DNA of 15,661 nt from assembly GCA_035291485.1 (NCBI GenBank), contig DATDSA010000021.1:1-15661 (forward strand), read 5' to 3'. Numbering within the stretch: the first letter of the stretch is position 1; each line of letters starts with the position of its first letter. Source of the DNA: 9FT-COMBO-53-11 sp035291485. GTDB lineage: Bacteria > Patescibacteriota > WWE3 > 9FT-COMBO-53-11. The notes beneath the pieces were generated by a model. That model was given only the letters and a program-made list of their open reading frames with translations. It had not been told where the DNA came from and did no database searches. The translations under genes were made by a program, and so were the position numbers. Positions 1 through 5,714 of the stretch are shown here, in pieces.

Positions 1-330
1 CGTCTCTTTCAAAGAAAGTTGCTTCCCTGTTCGGTTAAAAATTTCTGTGGTTCGTGTTTTACCAGACTTAGATATCAACCTGATCTTGCCAATGGTGACG
101 GGAGTAATTTTGAGCGCTTCGGAGATTTTGCCGTAGCTGAAACCCTCTTTGAGAAGATAGACCACCGCCAATCTCTTGGCGAGCATCAGCCGCTCCTCAT
201 CGGTCAGGAAGTCCTCGAGAAAATCTTTCGCGACCGGTTCTGACTTGAGCTGGGAGAAAGCCCAATCCAAATTGGCGGTGATTTCTTTTTCAATTTCCTT
301 TTTAAGCGGGCGCGGCGAAACTCTTGGCAT
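1..330 (-). CDS. TrpR/YerC-like transcriptional regulator (C-terminus cut by window edge)
   Basis: 110 codons are visible from an ATG at 328-330 to the window edge with no stop, so the gene is partial. The protein has a helical N-terminus, then LTDEER (residues 42-47) and AKRLAVVYLLKEG, followed by a helix-turn-helix (about 65-86) reading SYGKISEALKITPVTIGKIR. This is the pattern of the Trp repressor superfamily, and the Leu-Thr-x-x-Glu-Arg start of the core resembles the YerC/YecD branch common in Firmicutes and CPR bacteria. The family binds palindromic operators as dimers; the ligand of the YerC branch is not established, so tryptophan sensing should not be assumed. The basic tail after residue 86 (KSGKTRTTEIFNRTG) continues past the edge. 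A strong promoter and a perfect palindrome lie just upstream (365-412), which suggests autoregulation. The family call is confident; the regulatory role is inferred. Confidence 0.85.
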   Translation of the reverse strand, partial: MPRVSPRPLKKEIEKEITANLDWAFSQLKSEPVAKDFLEDFLTDEERLMLAKRLAVVYLLKEGFSYGKISEALKITPVTIGKIRLISKSGKTRTTEIFNRTGKQLSLKET

Positions 331-340
331 TGTTGTAATA

Positions 341-452
341 GGACGGCTCGCTACGCGAACCTAGCTATTCCTACACTGTAGGAATAGTATACTATGCTAA
401 AACTGATGTCAAGTGGTATCGCGCTATTCCGAATGTGGTTGGACGGCTCGCT
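341..452. repeat. Two copies of a short GGACGGCTCGCT element
   Basis: The 12-mer GGACGGCTCGCT occurs at 341-352 and again at 441-452, flanking the regulator's promoter on both sides. A related inverted copy (GCAAGCCGTCC) lies at 12673-12683 between two convergent genes. The copies are intergenic and have no coding role that I can see. They look like members of a small dispersed intergenic repeat family. Confidence 0.45.
365..412 (-). promoter_or_regulatory. Sigma70-type promoter with operator-like palindrome for the TrpR-like gene
   Basis: Reading the minus strand, TTGACA (412-407) is followed after 17 nt by TACTAT (389-384). The predicted start site, about 7 nt downstream, falls inside a perfect inverted repeat with 10-bp arms, CTATTCCTAC (365-374) and GTAGGAATAG (378-387), and a 3-nt spacer. 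A second palindrome, ATAGTATACTAT (384-395), covers the -10 element. A repressor bound here would block initiation. The adjacent gene encodes a repressor-family protein, so negative autoregulation is the simplest reading, but that is inference. Confidence 0.7.
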
Positions 453-460
453 GTGCAAAT

Positions 461-760
461 TCAGTTCCAGATGTGGTTGTAACCAAAGGCAAAATAGGAA
501 AATGGCAATTCCTCGATTTTAAACATAAAAAAGCTCGTGAAGGGTAGGTCTTCACGAGCGATGATTCCGTCCTCAGCCTGGGGGCACCAACAGGCCTCGG
601 ACTCTTCCCTTTTATGGGCGACGCAAAGGCGAAAGAAGTGTCTGCCTCGATCGAGTGCGTACTCCCGCGATCCCGGAACCGACGGAAGCTCGTCGTGGGT
701 GCCCCACGAGAACCGTCCAGCGCCGTAAGCGTCGGGGCGCAGCTCTCGCGCCGTGGCCAT
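461..760 (-). CDS. Possible small ORF, unrecognised; coding status doubtful
   Basis: An open frame of 99 codons starts at ATG 760, about 27 nt downstream of the start site predicted from a perfect consensus promoter (794-822). In favour of coding: about 70% G/C at third codon positions over the first 68 codons, and no stops. Against: there is no Shine-Dalgarno before the ATG, and the frame runs straight through a strong intrinsic terminator (527-559), so the last 24 or so codons would lie beyond the expected transcript end. The only notable sequence is a cysteine-containing stretch CVAHKREESEACWCPQ. I recognise no family. The unit may instead be a small RNA; see the entry at 527-787. Confidence 0.25.
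   Translation of the reverse strand: MATARELRPDAYGAGRFSWGTHDELPSVPGSREYALDRGRHFFRLCVAHKREESEACWCPQAEDGIIAREDLPFTSFFMFKIEELPFSYFAFGYNHIWN
527..559 (-). terminator. Intrinsic terminator, copy 1 of a repeated hairpin
   Basis: The minus strand has a perfect 10-bp stem, GCTCGTGAAG/CTTCACGAGC (arms at 550-559 and 533-542), with a 7-nt loop, followed directly by six T residues (532-527). This is a textbook intrinsic terminator for the minus-strand unit starting near 787. The stem is identical to that of the terminator at 833-860. Confidence 0.85.
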
Positions 761-787
761 CTAGGCTCATTGGCGACGAAGGCAGTA
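527..787 (-). other. Short transcription unit (about 260 nt) with its own promoter and terminator
   Basis: A perfect consensus promoter sits immediately upstream (794-822) and a strong intrinsic terminator ends the unit (527-559), giving a predicted transcript of about 260 nt. It contains several potential hairpins, such as TCGTGGG/CCCACGA with a 3-nt loop (about 692-708) and GGCGC/GCGCC. No open frame has both a start with a ribosome binding site and a stop before the terminator. It could be a small structured RNA or could carry a short non-canonically translated ORF. It does not match tmRNA or RNase P motifs that I would recognise. Confidence 0.4.
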
Positions 788-793
788 ACGGAA

Positions 794-822
794 ATTATAA
801 TTCAGTCGGAAAACAATGTCAA
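794..822 (-). promoter_or_regulatory. Perfect consensus sigma70 promoter
   Basis: The minus strand carries TTGACA (822-817), exactly 17 nt of spacer, then TATAAT (799-794). Both hexamers match the bacterial housekeeping consensus. The -35 element abuts the T-rich tail of the preceding terminator, so the promoter starts a new independent transcript at about 787. Confidence 0.85.
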
Positions 823-823
823 T

Positions 824-860
824 AAAAAGAAAGCTCGTGAAGGGGTAGGTCTTCACGAGC
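824..860 (-). terminator. Intrinsic terminator, copy 2 of a repeated hairpin
   Basis: It has the same 10-bp stem as the terminator at 527-559, here with arms at 851-860 and 833-842 and an 8-nt loop, followed on the minus strand by a TTTCTTTTT tract. It lies 10 nt after the stop codon of the 85-residue gene (871-1128) and is that gene's natural terminator. Confidence 0.85.
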
Positions 861-870
861 GGGAAACAGG

Positions 871-1128
871 CTAGGCCGTGGCTTCTCCGTCCGGGCGGGG
901 GCCATCGGTCGGGAACAACTCACGCCACAGCTCCGAGTTCTCAGGATCGGGCGGCCGCATGTCGAAGTAGTCCCCACCCGTCCCCTTTCTGGCTTGGAGC
1001 GCCGCGATGGTGCCGGCCACTTGGTTCTGGAGCCAGTCGCGGGCCGCGGGCGGTAGGTCATCCGCCGTCAGGCGAGGCTTGGCGGCCGCCCGGCGCTCGG
1101 CTTCCTCTGGAGAAACATCGTCACTCAT
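871..1128 (-). CDS. Small acidic hypothetical protein (85 aa)
   Basis: This has all the marks of a real gene: an ATG at 1128 with a strong Shine-Dalgarno (AGGAGGAG at 1141-1134, 5 nt from the ATG), a TAG stop at 871-873 and an intrinsic terminator directly after it. The third-position G/C content is high. The protein is charged, with an alanine/glutamate-rich N-terminus (SPEEAERRAAAKP), a likely helix (LPPAARDWLQNQVAGTIAALQ, residues about 25-45) and a proline- and aspartate-rich tail. There is no signal peptide, membrane segment or cysteine. I do not recognise a family. A TATAAT at 1183-1178 gives a possible own promoter; alternatively it is read from the promoter at 1466 through the terminator at 1230-1264, which would make the leader regulatory. 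Confidence 0.7.
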   Translation of the reverse strand: MSDDVSPEEAERRAAAKPRLTADDLPPAARDWLQNQVAGTIAALQARKGTGGDYFDMRPPDPENSELWRELFPTDGPRPDGEATA

Positions 1129-1177
1129 CTCTTCTCCTCCTCCACCTCACAAGGGGCAAACTATTTAAGCTGAATCG

Positions 1178-1183
1178 ATTATA
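1178..1183 (-). promoter_or_regulatory. Possible -10 element for the 85-aa gene
   Basis: A perfect TATAAT lies on the minus strand about 50 nt upstream of the ATG at 1128, downstream of the terminator at 1230-1264. No good -35 hexamer is seen at 16-18 nt upstream, so this is a weak or activator-dependent promoter at best. Confidence 0.4.
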
Positions 1184-1229
1184 GATTGTTTGGGGAACGG
1201 TGTGCTGTCCTCGCTTCGCTCGGTTGCAC

Positions 1230-1264
1230 AAAAAAAGAGAAGTTAACTGTTCAGCTAACTTCTC
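1230..1264 (-). terminator. Intrinsic terminator of the 1430-1230 transcript
   Basis: The minus strand has a 9-bp perfect stem, GAGAAGTTA/TAACTTCTC (arms 1264-1256 and 1245-1237), with a 10-nt loop, followed by seven T residues (1236-1230). Its sequence is unrelated to the two GCTCGTGAAG terminators to the left. Confidence 0.8.
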
Positions 1265-1430
1265 CCTGGTAAGGAGGAGCGGGACCTGCAACTTGGGAGC
1301 GCCACAAGCTGCAGGACAAACGCTCATTGCTTAGGACAAGCAACCTGCGGAAAAGCTCACCTCAAAGACCCGGCTCGATGAAAGCGCCCCTAGCCCAACC
1401 TCCAAGACAAGACGATAAGTCGACGCAGGC
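1230..1430 (-). ncRNA. Putative structured non-coding RNA or regulatory leader (about 200 nt)
   Basis: The unit is bounded by a good promoter (1438-1466) and a strong terminator (1230-1264) and holds no ORF with a ribosome binding site. Reading the minus strand, GCCTGCG near the 5' end can pair with CGCAGGT further down, enclosing about 75 nt. Next come a TTGCTT/AAGCAA hairpin with a 5-nt loop and a 10-bp hairpin CCTGCAGCTT/AAGTTGCAGG (one G-U pair) with an 11-nt loop. The 3' part contains CTCCTCCT (1279-1272), complementary over 8 nt to the Shine-Dalgarno of the next gene (1141-1134). It could be a free small RNA of 6S-like size or a leader controlling the 85-aa gene by attenuation. I cannot match it to a known RNA family. 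Confidence 0.5.
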
Positions 1431-1437
1431 AAGTAAG

Positions 1438-1466
1438 ATGTTAACGGATGAGAAAAGTTATGTCAA
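1438..1466 (-). promoter_or_regulatory. Sigma70-type promoter of the putative ncRNA
   Basis: On the minus strand TTGACA (1466-1461) and TAACAT (1443-1438) are separated by exactly 17 nt. The promoter begins 8 nt after the stop codon of the peptidase gene, so it starts a new transcript right behind the ftsEX operon. Confidence 0.75.
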
Positions 1467-1473
1467 GGTTTGA

Positions 1474-2670
1474 CTAGGGTTGGACATGCCAATACAGAGT
1501 TTTGTATCCGTTTTTGTGGTCGATTACAATTCCGTAGGCCGGTCCGTTGTACCGCTTGCCAGTCCAGCACCACGAACCCCAGGTGGTATCTTTCACGAGA
1601 TAGGCCGTCCCCGAGGCGGAAGCGTAGACGCCGTAGTAGCTGCCGTTCCAGCCGGATCGAGAAACAACATCAATCGCCCGATGACCCGACCAGTAATTCT
1701 GGGTGAGATAGTTGATCGGTCCTCCCGGGGAGACATAGTTTCCGCTCAGCACGGTTGATCCGGAGAGACGGAGCCGCGCCGGCGATCCCCACGGGCTAAG
1801 GAAATAATCGATGCGGGTGCTCCCGACCGGGCCAACCCCCACGGCGTAGTGGATGTGAGGACCGGTGGAACAACCGGTGCTGCCCTGATTGGTGAGGCGC
1901 TTGAACTGCCCCCCGCTCACCTTCACCTCGCCGATAACGGTGCCGCCGCTCCGCAGGGCAGCCAGGATGGAATTGAGCTCGGCCTGCAGCCGCTTGAGGA
2001 GCTGCTGGTAGCTGGCCTCCTGGCCCTTGGTTTGCGAGAGAAGGTTTTCTTTGGAGTTCTGCTGGGAAATCAGGCTGGCCTTTTCGGATTCGACCTCCTT
2101 CTTCAATCTCTCGACCGAAGATTTCTTGTCCTCCAGCGTTTTCTTCTGGTCGTTGAAGGAGGCCCGGGTGTCGCGCAGGTCACTGAGGGCCTGGATATCC
2201 TGGTCCTCCAGGACGTGGAGGTACTTGATGCGCCGGAGAGCGTCGTCCAGGTTCTCCGCTCCCAGAACGATGTCGAAGGAGGAGAGCTGGTCGGAGGCGT
2301 AGGCGAGGCGGGCCCGGTTGGCGAAGATCTCCTCTTGGTAGTCCAGGAAGTTGGCGATCCGCTCCAGCCGGGTGGAGAGGTCGCCGATATCCCCGGACAA
2401 CAGCTTGATCTCGGACTCCTTGGATTGGATCTCGAGCTCCGACAGGTAGATCTGGTTGTCCAGGTAGGCGATCTGGTTTTCGAGGGTATCCGCCAACCCC
2501 TCCAACCTTGAGATCTCACCCCGTACCCGCTGGATCTCCTTCTGGCAGGTGAAATAATCCCCGCAACCGGCGCGGGTCGGCGCACCCAGAGTCAGGAAGT
2601 AAAAGAAAATGACGGAGAAGAGAGCGAAACGCAGCAGGAATTTGAACATGGTCAGAGGCTTGGGCAGCAT
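1474..2670 (-). CDS. Secreted coiled-coil murein hydrolase with a circularly permuted LytM (M23) domain
   Basis: The 398-residue protein has a signal peptide or N-terminal anchor (residues about 8-34, ending near PTRAGC), a long coiled coil (about 40-240) of the EnvC/PcsB/CwlO kind, and a LytM-type endopeptidase domain. All zinc and catalytic motifs are present, but in swapped order: STGPHIH (268-274), normally the last motif, comes first, then SGHRAID (H330, D334), then TLYWH (H395), three residues before the end. Canonical order is HxxxD, then the LYxH histidine, then HxH. The simplest reading is a circular permutation. It lies 20 nt after ftsX; such coiled-coil proteins are the known partners that FtsEX switches on at the division septum. 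Start chosen at 2670; a second ATG seven codons later is possible. Confidence 0.85.
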   Translation of the reverse strand: MLPKPLTMFKFLLRFALFSVIFFYFLTLGAPTRAGCGDYFTCQKEIQRVRGEISRLEGLADTLENQIAYLDNQIYLSELEIQSKESEIKLLSGDIGDLSTRLERIANFLDYQEEIFANRARLAYASDQLSSFDIVLGAENLDDALRRIKYLHVLEDQDIQALSDLRDTRASFNDQKKTLEDKKSSVERLKKEVESEKASLISQQNSKENLLSQTKGQEASYQQLLKRLQAELNSILAALRSGGTVIGEVKVSGGQFKRLTNQGSTGCSTGPHIHYAVGVGPVGSTRIDYFLSPWGSPARLRLSGSTVLSGNYVSPGGPINYLTQNYWSGHRAIDVVSRSGWNGSYYGVYASASGTAYLVKDTTWGSWCWTGKRYNGPAYGIVIDHKNGYKTLYWHVQP

Positions 2671-2690
2671 TCTGTCCCTATTTTAGCAGG

Positions 2691-3566
2691 TCAAACCTTG
2701 AGATAGCGGTTCACCGCCAACCAGCTCCCGAGGGAGCCAATGAAGACTCCCGCCAGCGCTTCCAGCCCGACCAAAGCCATTTGGAACAAGATCGAGGGAT
2801 CGGTCAGAGGAACATTGGCGAAGAAACCGCGGATGTAAGGGAAAACCGCCGGGATCGCCAGCGTGATGATCCCCCCCGATATCACCGCCGCCAGGAAACC
2901 GTAGATCGCCCCTTGAATGATGAACGGCAGGCGGACGTAGTTTTTGGTGGCGCCGAGGAGCGCCATAATCTCGATCTCCTCCTCCATCGAGTGGATGATC
3001 AACCCGACCGTCGTCAGGACCACGACCACCGAGATCCCCGCGAAGAGCAGGACCAGCGCGAGCAGGGCCATCCGGGTGACATTGACCAGATTCTTAAACC
3101 GTTCCACCACATCCTGATAGAAGGCGACTTCCTCCACCAGATCGTTTCCCTTGAAAAATTCGGCGATGCCGGGAAGATCGTCCAAACTATCGGTGCGGAC
3201 ATCCAGGCTGGCCGGCAGGACATTGGTCGGAATTCCTTCCAAAAGTTCCGGCTTGTCCTTAAACTGTTCCGAATAAAGCGCAAAAGCCTCGTCCTTGGAG
3301 GTGTAGACCACCTCTTTCACCCCCGACCGCTGGAGGAGTTCGTTCCGGATCGAGAAGATCTGGTCCTCGGTGGCGTCGTCCTTGAAGAAGGCCGTCACCA
3401 GCGCCCGGGACTCGTAGTAATCCAGGATCTTTCCCGCCCCGAAGGCAAAGAGGGCCAAGGCGGAAGTCGCCCCGAAAGTGAGCGTAATCACCAAGACCGT
3501 GGTCAATGAAAGCCCACCGTGGCGAGTAATTCCTAAAATGGCATTGCGCAAGATTCTACGAAGCAT
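2691..3566 (-). CDS. ftsX: FtsX, membrane subunit of the FtsEX division complex
   Basis: The 291-residue protein from ATG 3566 has the FtsX layout: a cytoplasmic N-terminus, first membrane segment (about 18-43), an extracytoplasmic domain of about 120 residues, then three further membrane segments. The hallmark EIEIMALLGATKNYVRLPF follows the second segment. FtsX couples ATP hydrolysis by FtsE to a periplasmic or extracellular hydrolase during septum splitting, and the gene downstream encodes a suitable partner. The start at 3566 is preferred over an in-frame start 16 codons upstream because it follows AAAGGAAA at good spacing and gives the normal N-terminus. It overlaps the ftsE 3' end by 11 nt, which suggests translational coupling. 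Confidence 0.93.
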   Translation of the reverse strand: MLRRILRNAILGITRHGGLSLTTVLVITLTFGATSALALFAFGAGKILDYYESRALVTAFFKDDATEDQIFSIRNELLQRSGVKEVVYTSKDEAFALYSEQFKDKPELLEGIPTNVLPASLDVRTDSLDDLPGIAEFFKGNDLVEEVAFYQDVVERFKNLVNVTRMALLALVLLFAGISVVVVLTTVGLIIHSMEEEIEIMALLGATKNYVRLPFIIQGAIYGFLAAVISGGIITLAIPAVFPYIRGFFANVPLTDPSILFQMALVGLEALAGVFIGSLGSWLAVNRYLKV

Positions 3567-4236
3567 ATTTTCCTTTCTTTTGGTCTTTGACGACTTTCCC
3601 CTTATCCAAACCAATCACCCGCCGGCCGAGCCGATTCACGATGTCGGCGGCGTGGGTCGCCACCAGGACGGTCGTGCCCATTTCGTTGATTTTCTCCAGC
3701 AGCTTAATCGCCGACCAGGCGCTCTCCGGGTCAATGTTGCCGGTGGGCTCGTCCGCAATCAGGATCTTAGGTTCGGGGGCCAAGGCCCGCGCGAACGCCA
3801 ATCTTTGCCGCTCTCCTCCGGAGAGCTGGTAGGGAAAGTGCTGCATCCGCTCCCCCAACCCCACCAGAGAGAGAACATGCGGCACTACCTCTTTGATCTC
3901 CGAGTCGGGCCGGCCCAGAACCTCCAGCGCCAGCGCCACGTTCTCAAACGCGGTCTTCTCCGGCAGAAGTTTGTAATCCTGGTGGACCACCCCCAGCTCC
4001 CGCCGGTGCTGGAGAAGTTCCTGGCCGAACAAGCCCGCCACGTTGCGGCCGCTCACCTCTAGCTCTCCCTCAGTCGGCAGTTCTTCCCGGGTGAGGAGCC
4101 GGACCAGAGTGGTCTTCCCCGCCCCGGAGGGACCGACAATGAAGATGAATTCTCCAGGGGAGACACCGAAAGAAATCTTGTCAAGCGCCGCCGTCCCGTC
4201 GGGATAGTGTTTGCTGACCTCTTGGAAATTAATCAT
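3556..4236 (-). CDS. ftsE: FtsE, ATPase subunit of the FtsEX division complex
   Basis: The 226-residue protein is a complete ABC ATPase: Walker A GPSGAGKT (35-42), Q-loop Q86 in VVHQDYKLL, signature LSGGERQ (138-144), Walker B ILIADE (158-163) and H-loop ATHA (H195). The length and the HQDYKLLPEKTAFENVALAL stretch are typical of FtsE rather than of importer ATPases, and ftsX follows with an 11-nt overlap. The ATG overlaps the end of the upstream small membrane protein by 4 nt (ATGA), indicating coupled translation. With FtsX it forms the membrane complex that controls cell-wall hydrolysis at division. Confidence 0.95.
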   Translation of the reverse strand: MINFQEVSKHYPDGTAALDKISFGVSPGEFIFIVGPSGAGKTTLVRLLTREELPTEGELEVSGRNVAGLFGQELLQHRRELGVVHQDYKLLPEKTAFENVALALEVLGRPDSEIKEVVPHVLSLVGLGERMQHFPYQLSGGERQRLAFARALAPEPKILIADEPTGNIDPESAWSAIKLLEKINEMGTTVLVATHAADIVNRLGRRVIGLDKGKVVKDQKKGKYAS

Positions 4237-4682
4237 TTGAGTCGAACGCGATTTACGAACAGGATCTGCTCGGTCCCGTCCGAGCTGGAGACGACCACTC
4301 CCTCCACCGTGACCGAGGACTCCTTAAAGAAGGCGACGTCGGTGCCGGTGCTTTTCAGCAGGATCCGCTTGCCGTCCTCCAGTTCCAGGTAGTAGGCAGC
4401 TCCCTCTTTCGGCTCGCTCAGGGCTCGCACGACTCCCGTGTAGGAAGACAACTGATTGTCGCCGTTGGTGGTTCCGGAATCTAAGAGAGGAGTGGCAGTG
4501 GGATTATAGGGGCTCAGGAATACTCCCAGGACTACCCCGATGAGAGCAAAACCCAACGCCAGCGCCAACACCAAAAGAATAATCCGGCGGCGGGGCATGG
4601 CGGAAAGACGACCCTCCGCGGTGGCGAAGGCGGTCTGGAAACGGGAAAGAAATGGCGAAATTTTGGGCGGGACGTCAGCCAT
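4233..4682 (-). CDS. Small single-pass membrane protein with an OB-like extracytoplasmic domain
   Basis: The 149-residue protein has a short cytoplasmic N-terminus with an arginine cluster (PRRR), one strong membrane segment (about 34-56), a Ser/Thr/Gly-rich linker and a C-terminal beta-rich domain. The domain reads TGVVRALSEP, YYLELEDGKRILL, VTVEGVVV and EQILFVNRVRLK; the alternation of strands around a GVV...VEGVV pattern suggests an OB-type fold, though I cannot assign a family. ATG 4682 (MADVPP) was preferred over a TTG one codon upstream. It sits 16 nt after prfB and overlaps ftsE by 4 nt, so it is co-transcribed with ftsEX and may belong to the same septal machinery. That role is inferred from position only. 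Confidence 0.8.
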   Translation of the reverse strand: MADVPPKISPFLSRFQTAFATAEGRLSAMPRRRIILLVLALALGFALIGVVLGVFLSPYNPTATPLLDSGTTNGDNQLSSYTGVVRALSEPKEGAAYYLELEDGKRILLKSTGTDVAFFKESSVTVEGVVVSSSDGTEQILFVNRVRLK

Positions 4683-4698
4683 CAAAAAAATGATAACA

Positions 4699-5709
4699 CT
4701 AAATAATCTCCGCTTTCAGCTCGGCCTCGATGAAAGAATCGAGTTCCCCGTCCAGAACAGAATCCGGGTCCTTGGATTCCAGACCGGTGCGGAGGTCCTT
4801 CACCTGCTTGTAGGGATGGAGAACGTAGGAACGGATCTGGTTTCCCCAGCCGGGAGTGAGATACTCGCCGCGGAGCTGGGCTTCCTTCTGGCGACGTTCC
4901 TCCTCCACCCGCGCAAACAGTTTTGCCTTGAGCAGCTTGAGCGCAATTTCTTTGTTCTTGGCTTGGTATCGCTCGGCCTGGGAGGTAACGACCAGACCGG
5001 TGGGTTTGTGGCGAATCCGGACCGCGGTCTCCACCTTCTGGACGTTCTGACCCCCCTTTCCGGAAGAACGGAAGGTTCCCACTTCCAGGTCATCGTCCCT
5101 GATCTCTATTTCCGGTATCTCTTCTAGGAGCGGAATGACTTCCACCAGGGCAAAGGAGGTCTGCCGCAGGTTCTGGGCGTTGAAAGGCGATTGGCGAACC
5201 AGCCGGTGAACGCCCGCCTCTCCTTTTAGATAGCCGAAGGCAAGGTTCCCTTTGATCTCGAACGTCACCGACTTAAATCCGGCTTCCTCCCCCGGGCTCT
5301 GCTCCAAAACAACCGTCTTCCAGCCCCGCCGCTCGGCGAATCGCTGGTACATTCTCGCCAGCATGGCAACCCAATCCTGGGCTTCCGTTCCTCCCTGCCC
5401 CGAGTGGAGAGCGAGAATCGCATCGCTCTTATCGTAGGGCGCGGACAGATAGGTTCTCAGCTCCAGCTTTCCCAAAAGTTCCTCCGCCAGCTGAGATTCG
5501 CCCACCTCGATCGCCAACTCCGTTTCCTCCACTTCGGCGATCTCCCGTTTCAGGTCGGCGATCTCCCGCATTATCTCCTGAGCCTTGCGGTTGTCTTTCC
5601 AAAGATCGGGGTGGGTGGATTGGGCCTCCAGACCCCGCAGGATCTTCTTCTTTTCCTCAAAATCAATTGTTTCTTTGATCTGTACTAAGCGTTTTTTGAG
5701 AGGTTCCAT
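4699..5709 (-). CDS. prfB: Peptide chain release factor 2
   Basis: The 336-residue protein carries the class I release factor signatures: HSGQGGTEAQDWVAMLARMY in domain 2, the SPF tripeptide (174-176) that makes RF2 read UGA and UAA, and GGQ (219-221, in SSGKGGQNVQK) that triggers peptide release at the peptidyl-transferase centre. The N-terminus is slightly shorter than in E. coli RF2, and there is no in-frame UGA, so the programmed +1 frameshift that autoregulates prfB in many bacteria is absent. Its presence implies UGA is a stop codon here, unlike in CPR groups that reassign it. It begins 5 nt after the stop of the Clp-like gene and has no obvious Shine-Dalgarno. Confidence 0.95.
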   Translation of the reverse strand: MEPLKKRLVQIKETIDFEEKKKILRGLEAQSTHPDLWKDNRKAQEIMREIADLKREIAEVEETELAIEVGESQLAEELLGKLELRTYLSAPYDKSDAILALHSGQGGTEAQDWVAMLARMYQRFAERRGWKTVVLEQSPGEEAGFKSVTFEIKGNLAFGYLKGEAGVHRLVRQSPFNAQNLRQTSFALVEVIPLLEEIPEIEIRDDDLEVGTFRSSGKGGQNVQKVETAVRIRHKPTGLVVTSQAERYQAKNKEIALKLLKAKLFARVEEERRQKEAQLRGEYLTPGWGNQIRSYVLHPYKQVKDLRTGLESKDPDSVLDGELDSFIEAELKAEII

Positions 5710-5714
5710 ATTTT

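Noticed and set aside
1121..1327. 68-codon minus-strand frame overlapping the leader and the 85-aa gene start
   Set aside because: It has no Shine-Dalgarno, runs through a strong terminator at 1230-1264 and overlaps the start of the better-supported gene.
1230..1430. tmRNA, RNase P RNA or SRP RNA identity for the putative ncRNA
   Set aside because: There is no 3' CCA or tag-peptide reading frame, no GAGGAAAGUCC-type RNase P core and no GGAAG-type SRP tetraloop helix. A short GTGGCGCTCC resemblance to 6S RNA is too little to name it.
1849..2511. 220-codon plus-strand frame
   Set aside because: It is antisense to the coiled-coil region of the hydrolase; its low-complexity Leu/Gly/Val composition mirrors the heptad-rich gene on the other strand.
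4699..5709. Possible programmed +1 frameshift in prfB (a TTTTGAG string near codons 17-18)
   Set aside because: The main frame is open from the ATG. The frame in which TTT is followed by TGA already has another TGA one codon earlier, and no AGGGGG-type stimulator precedes it.
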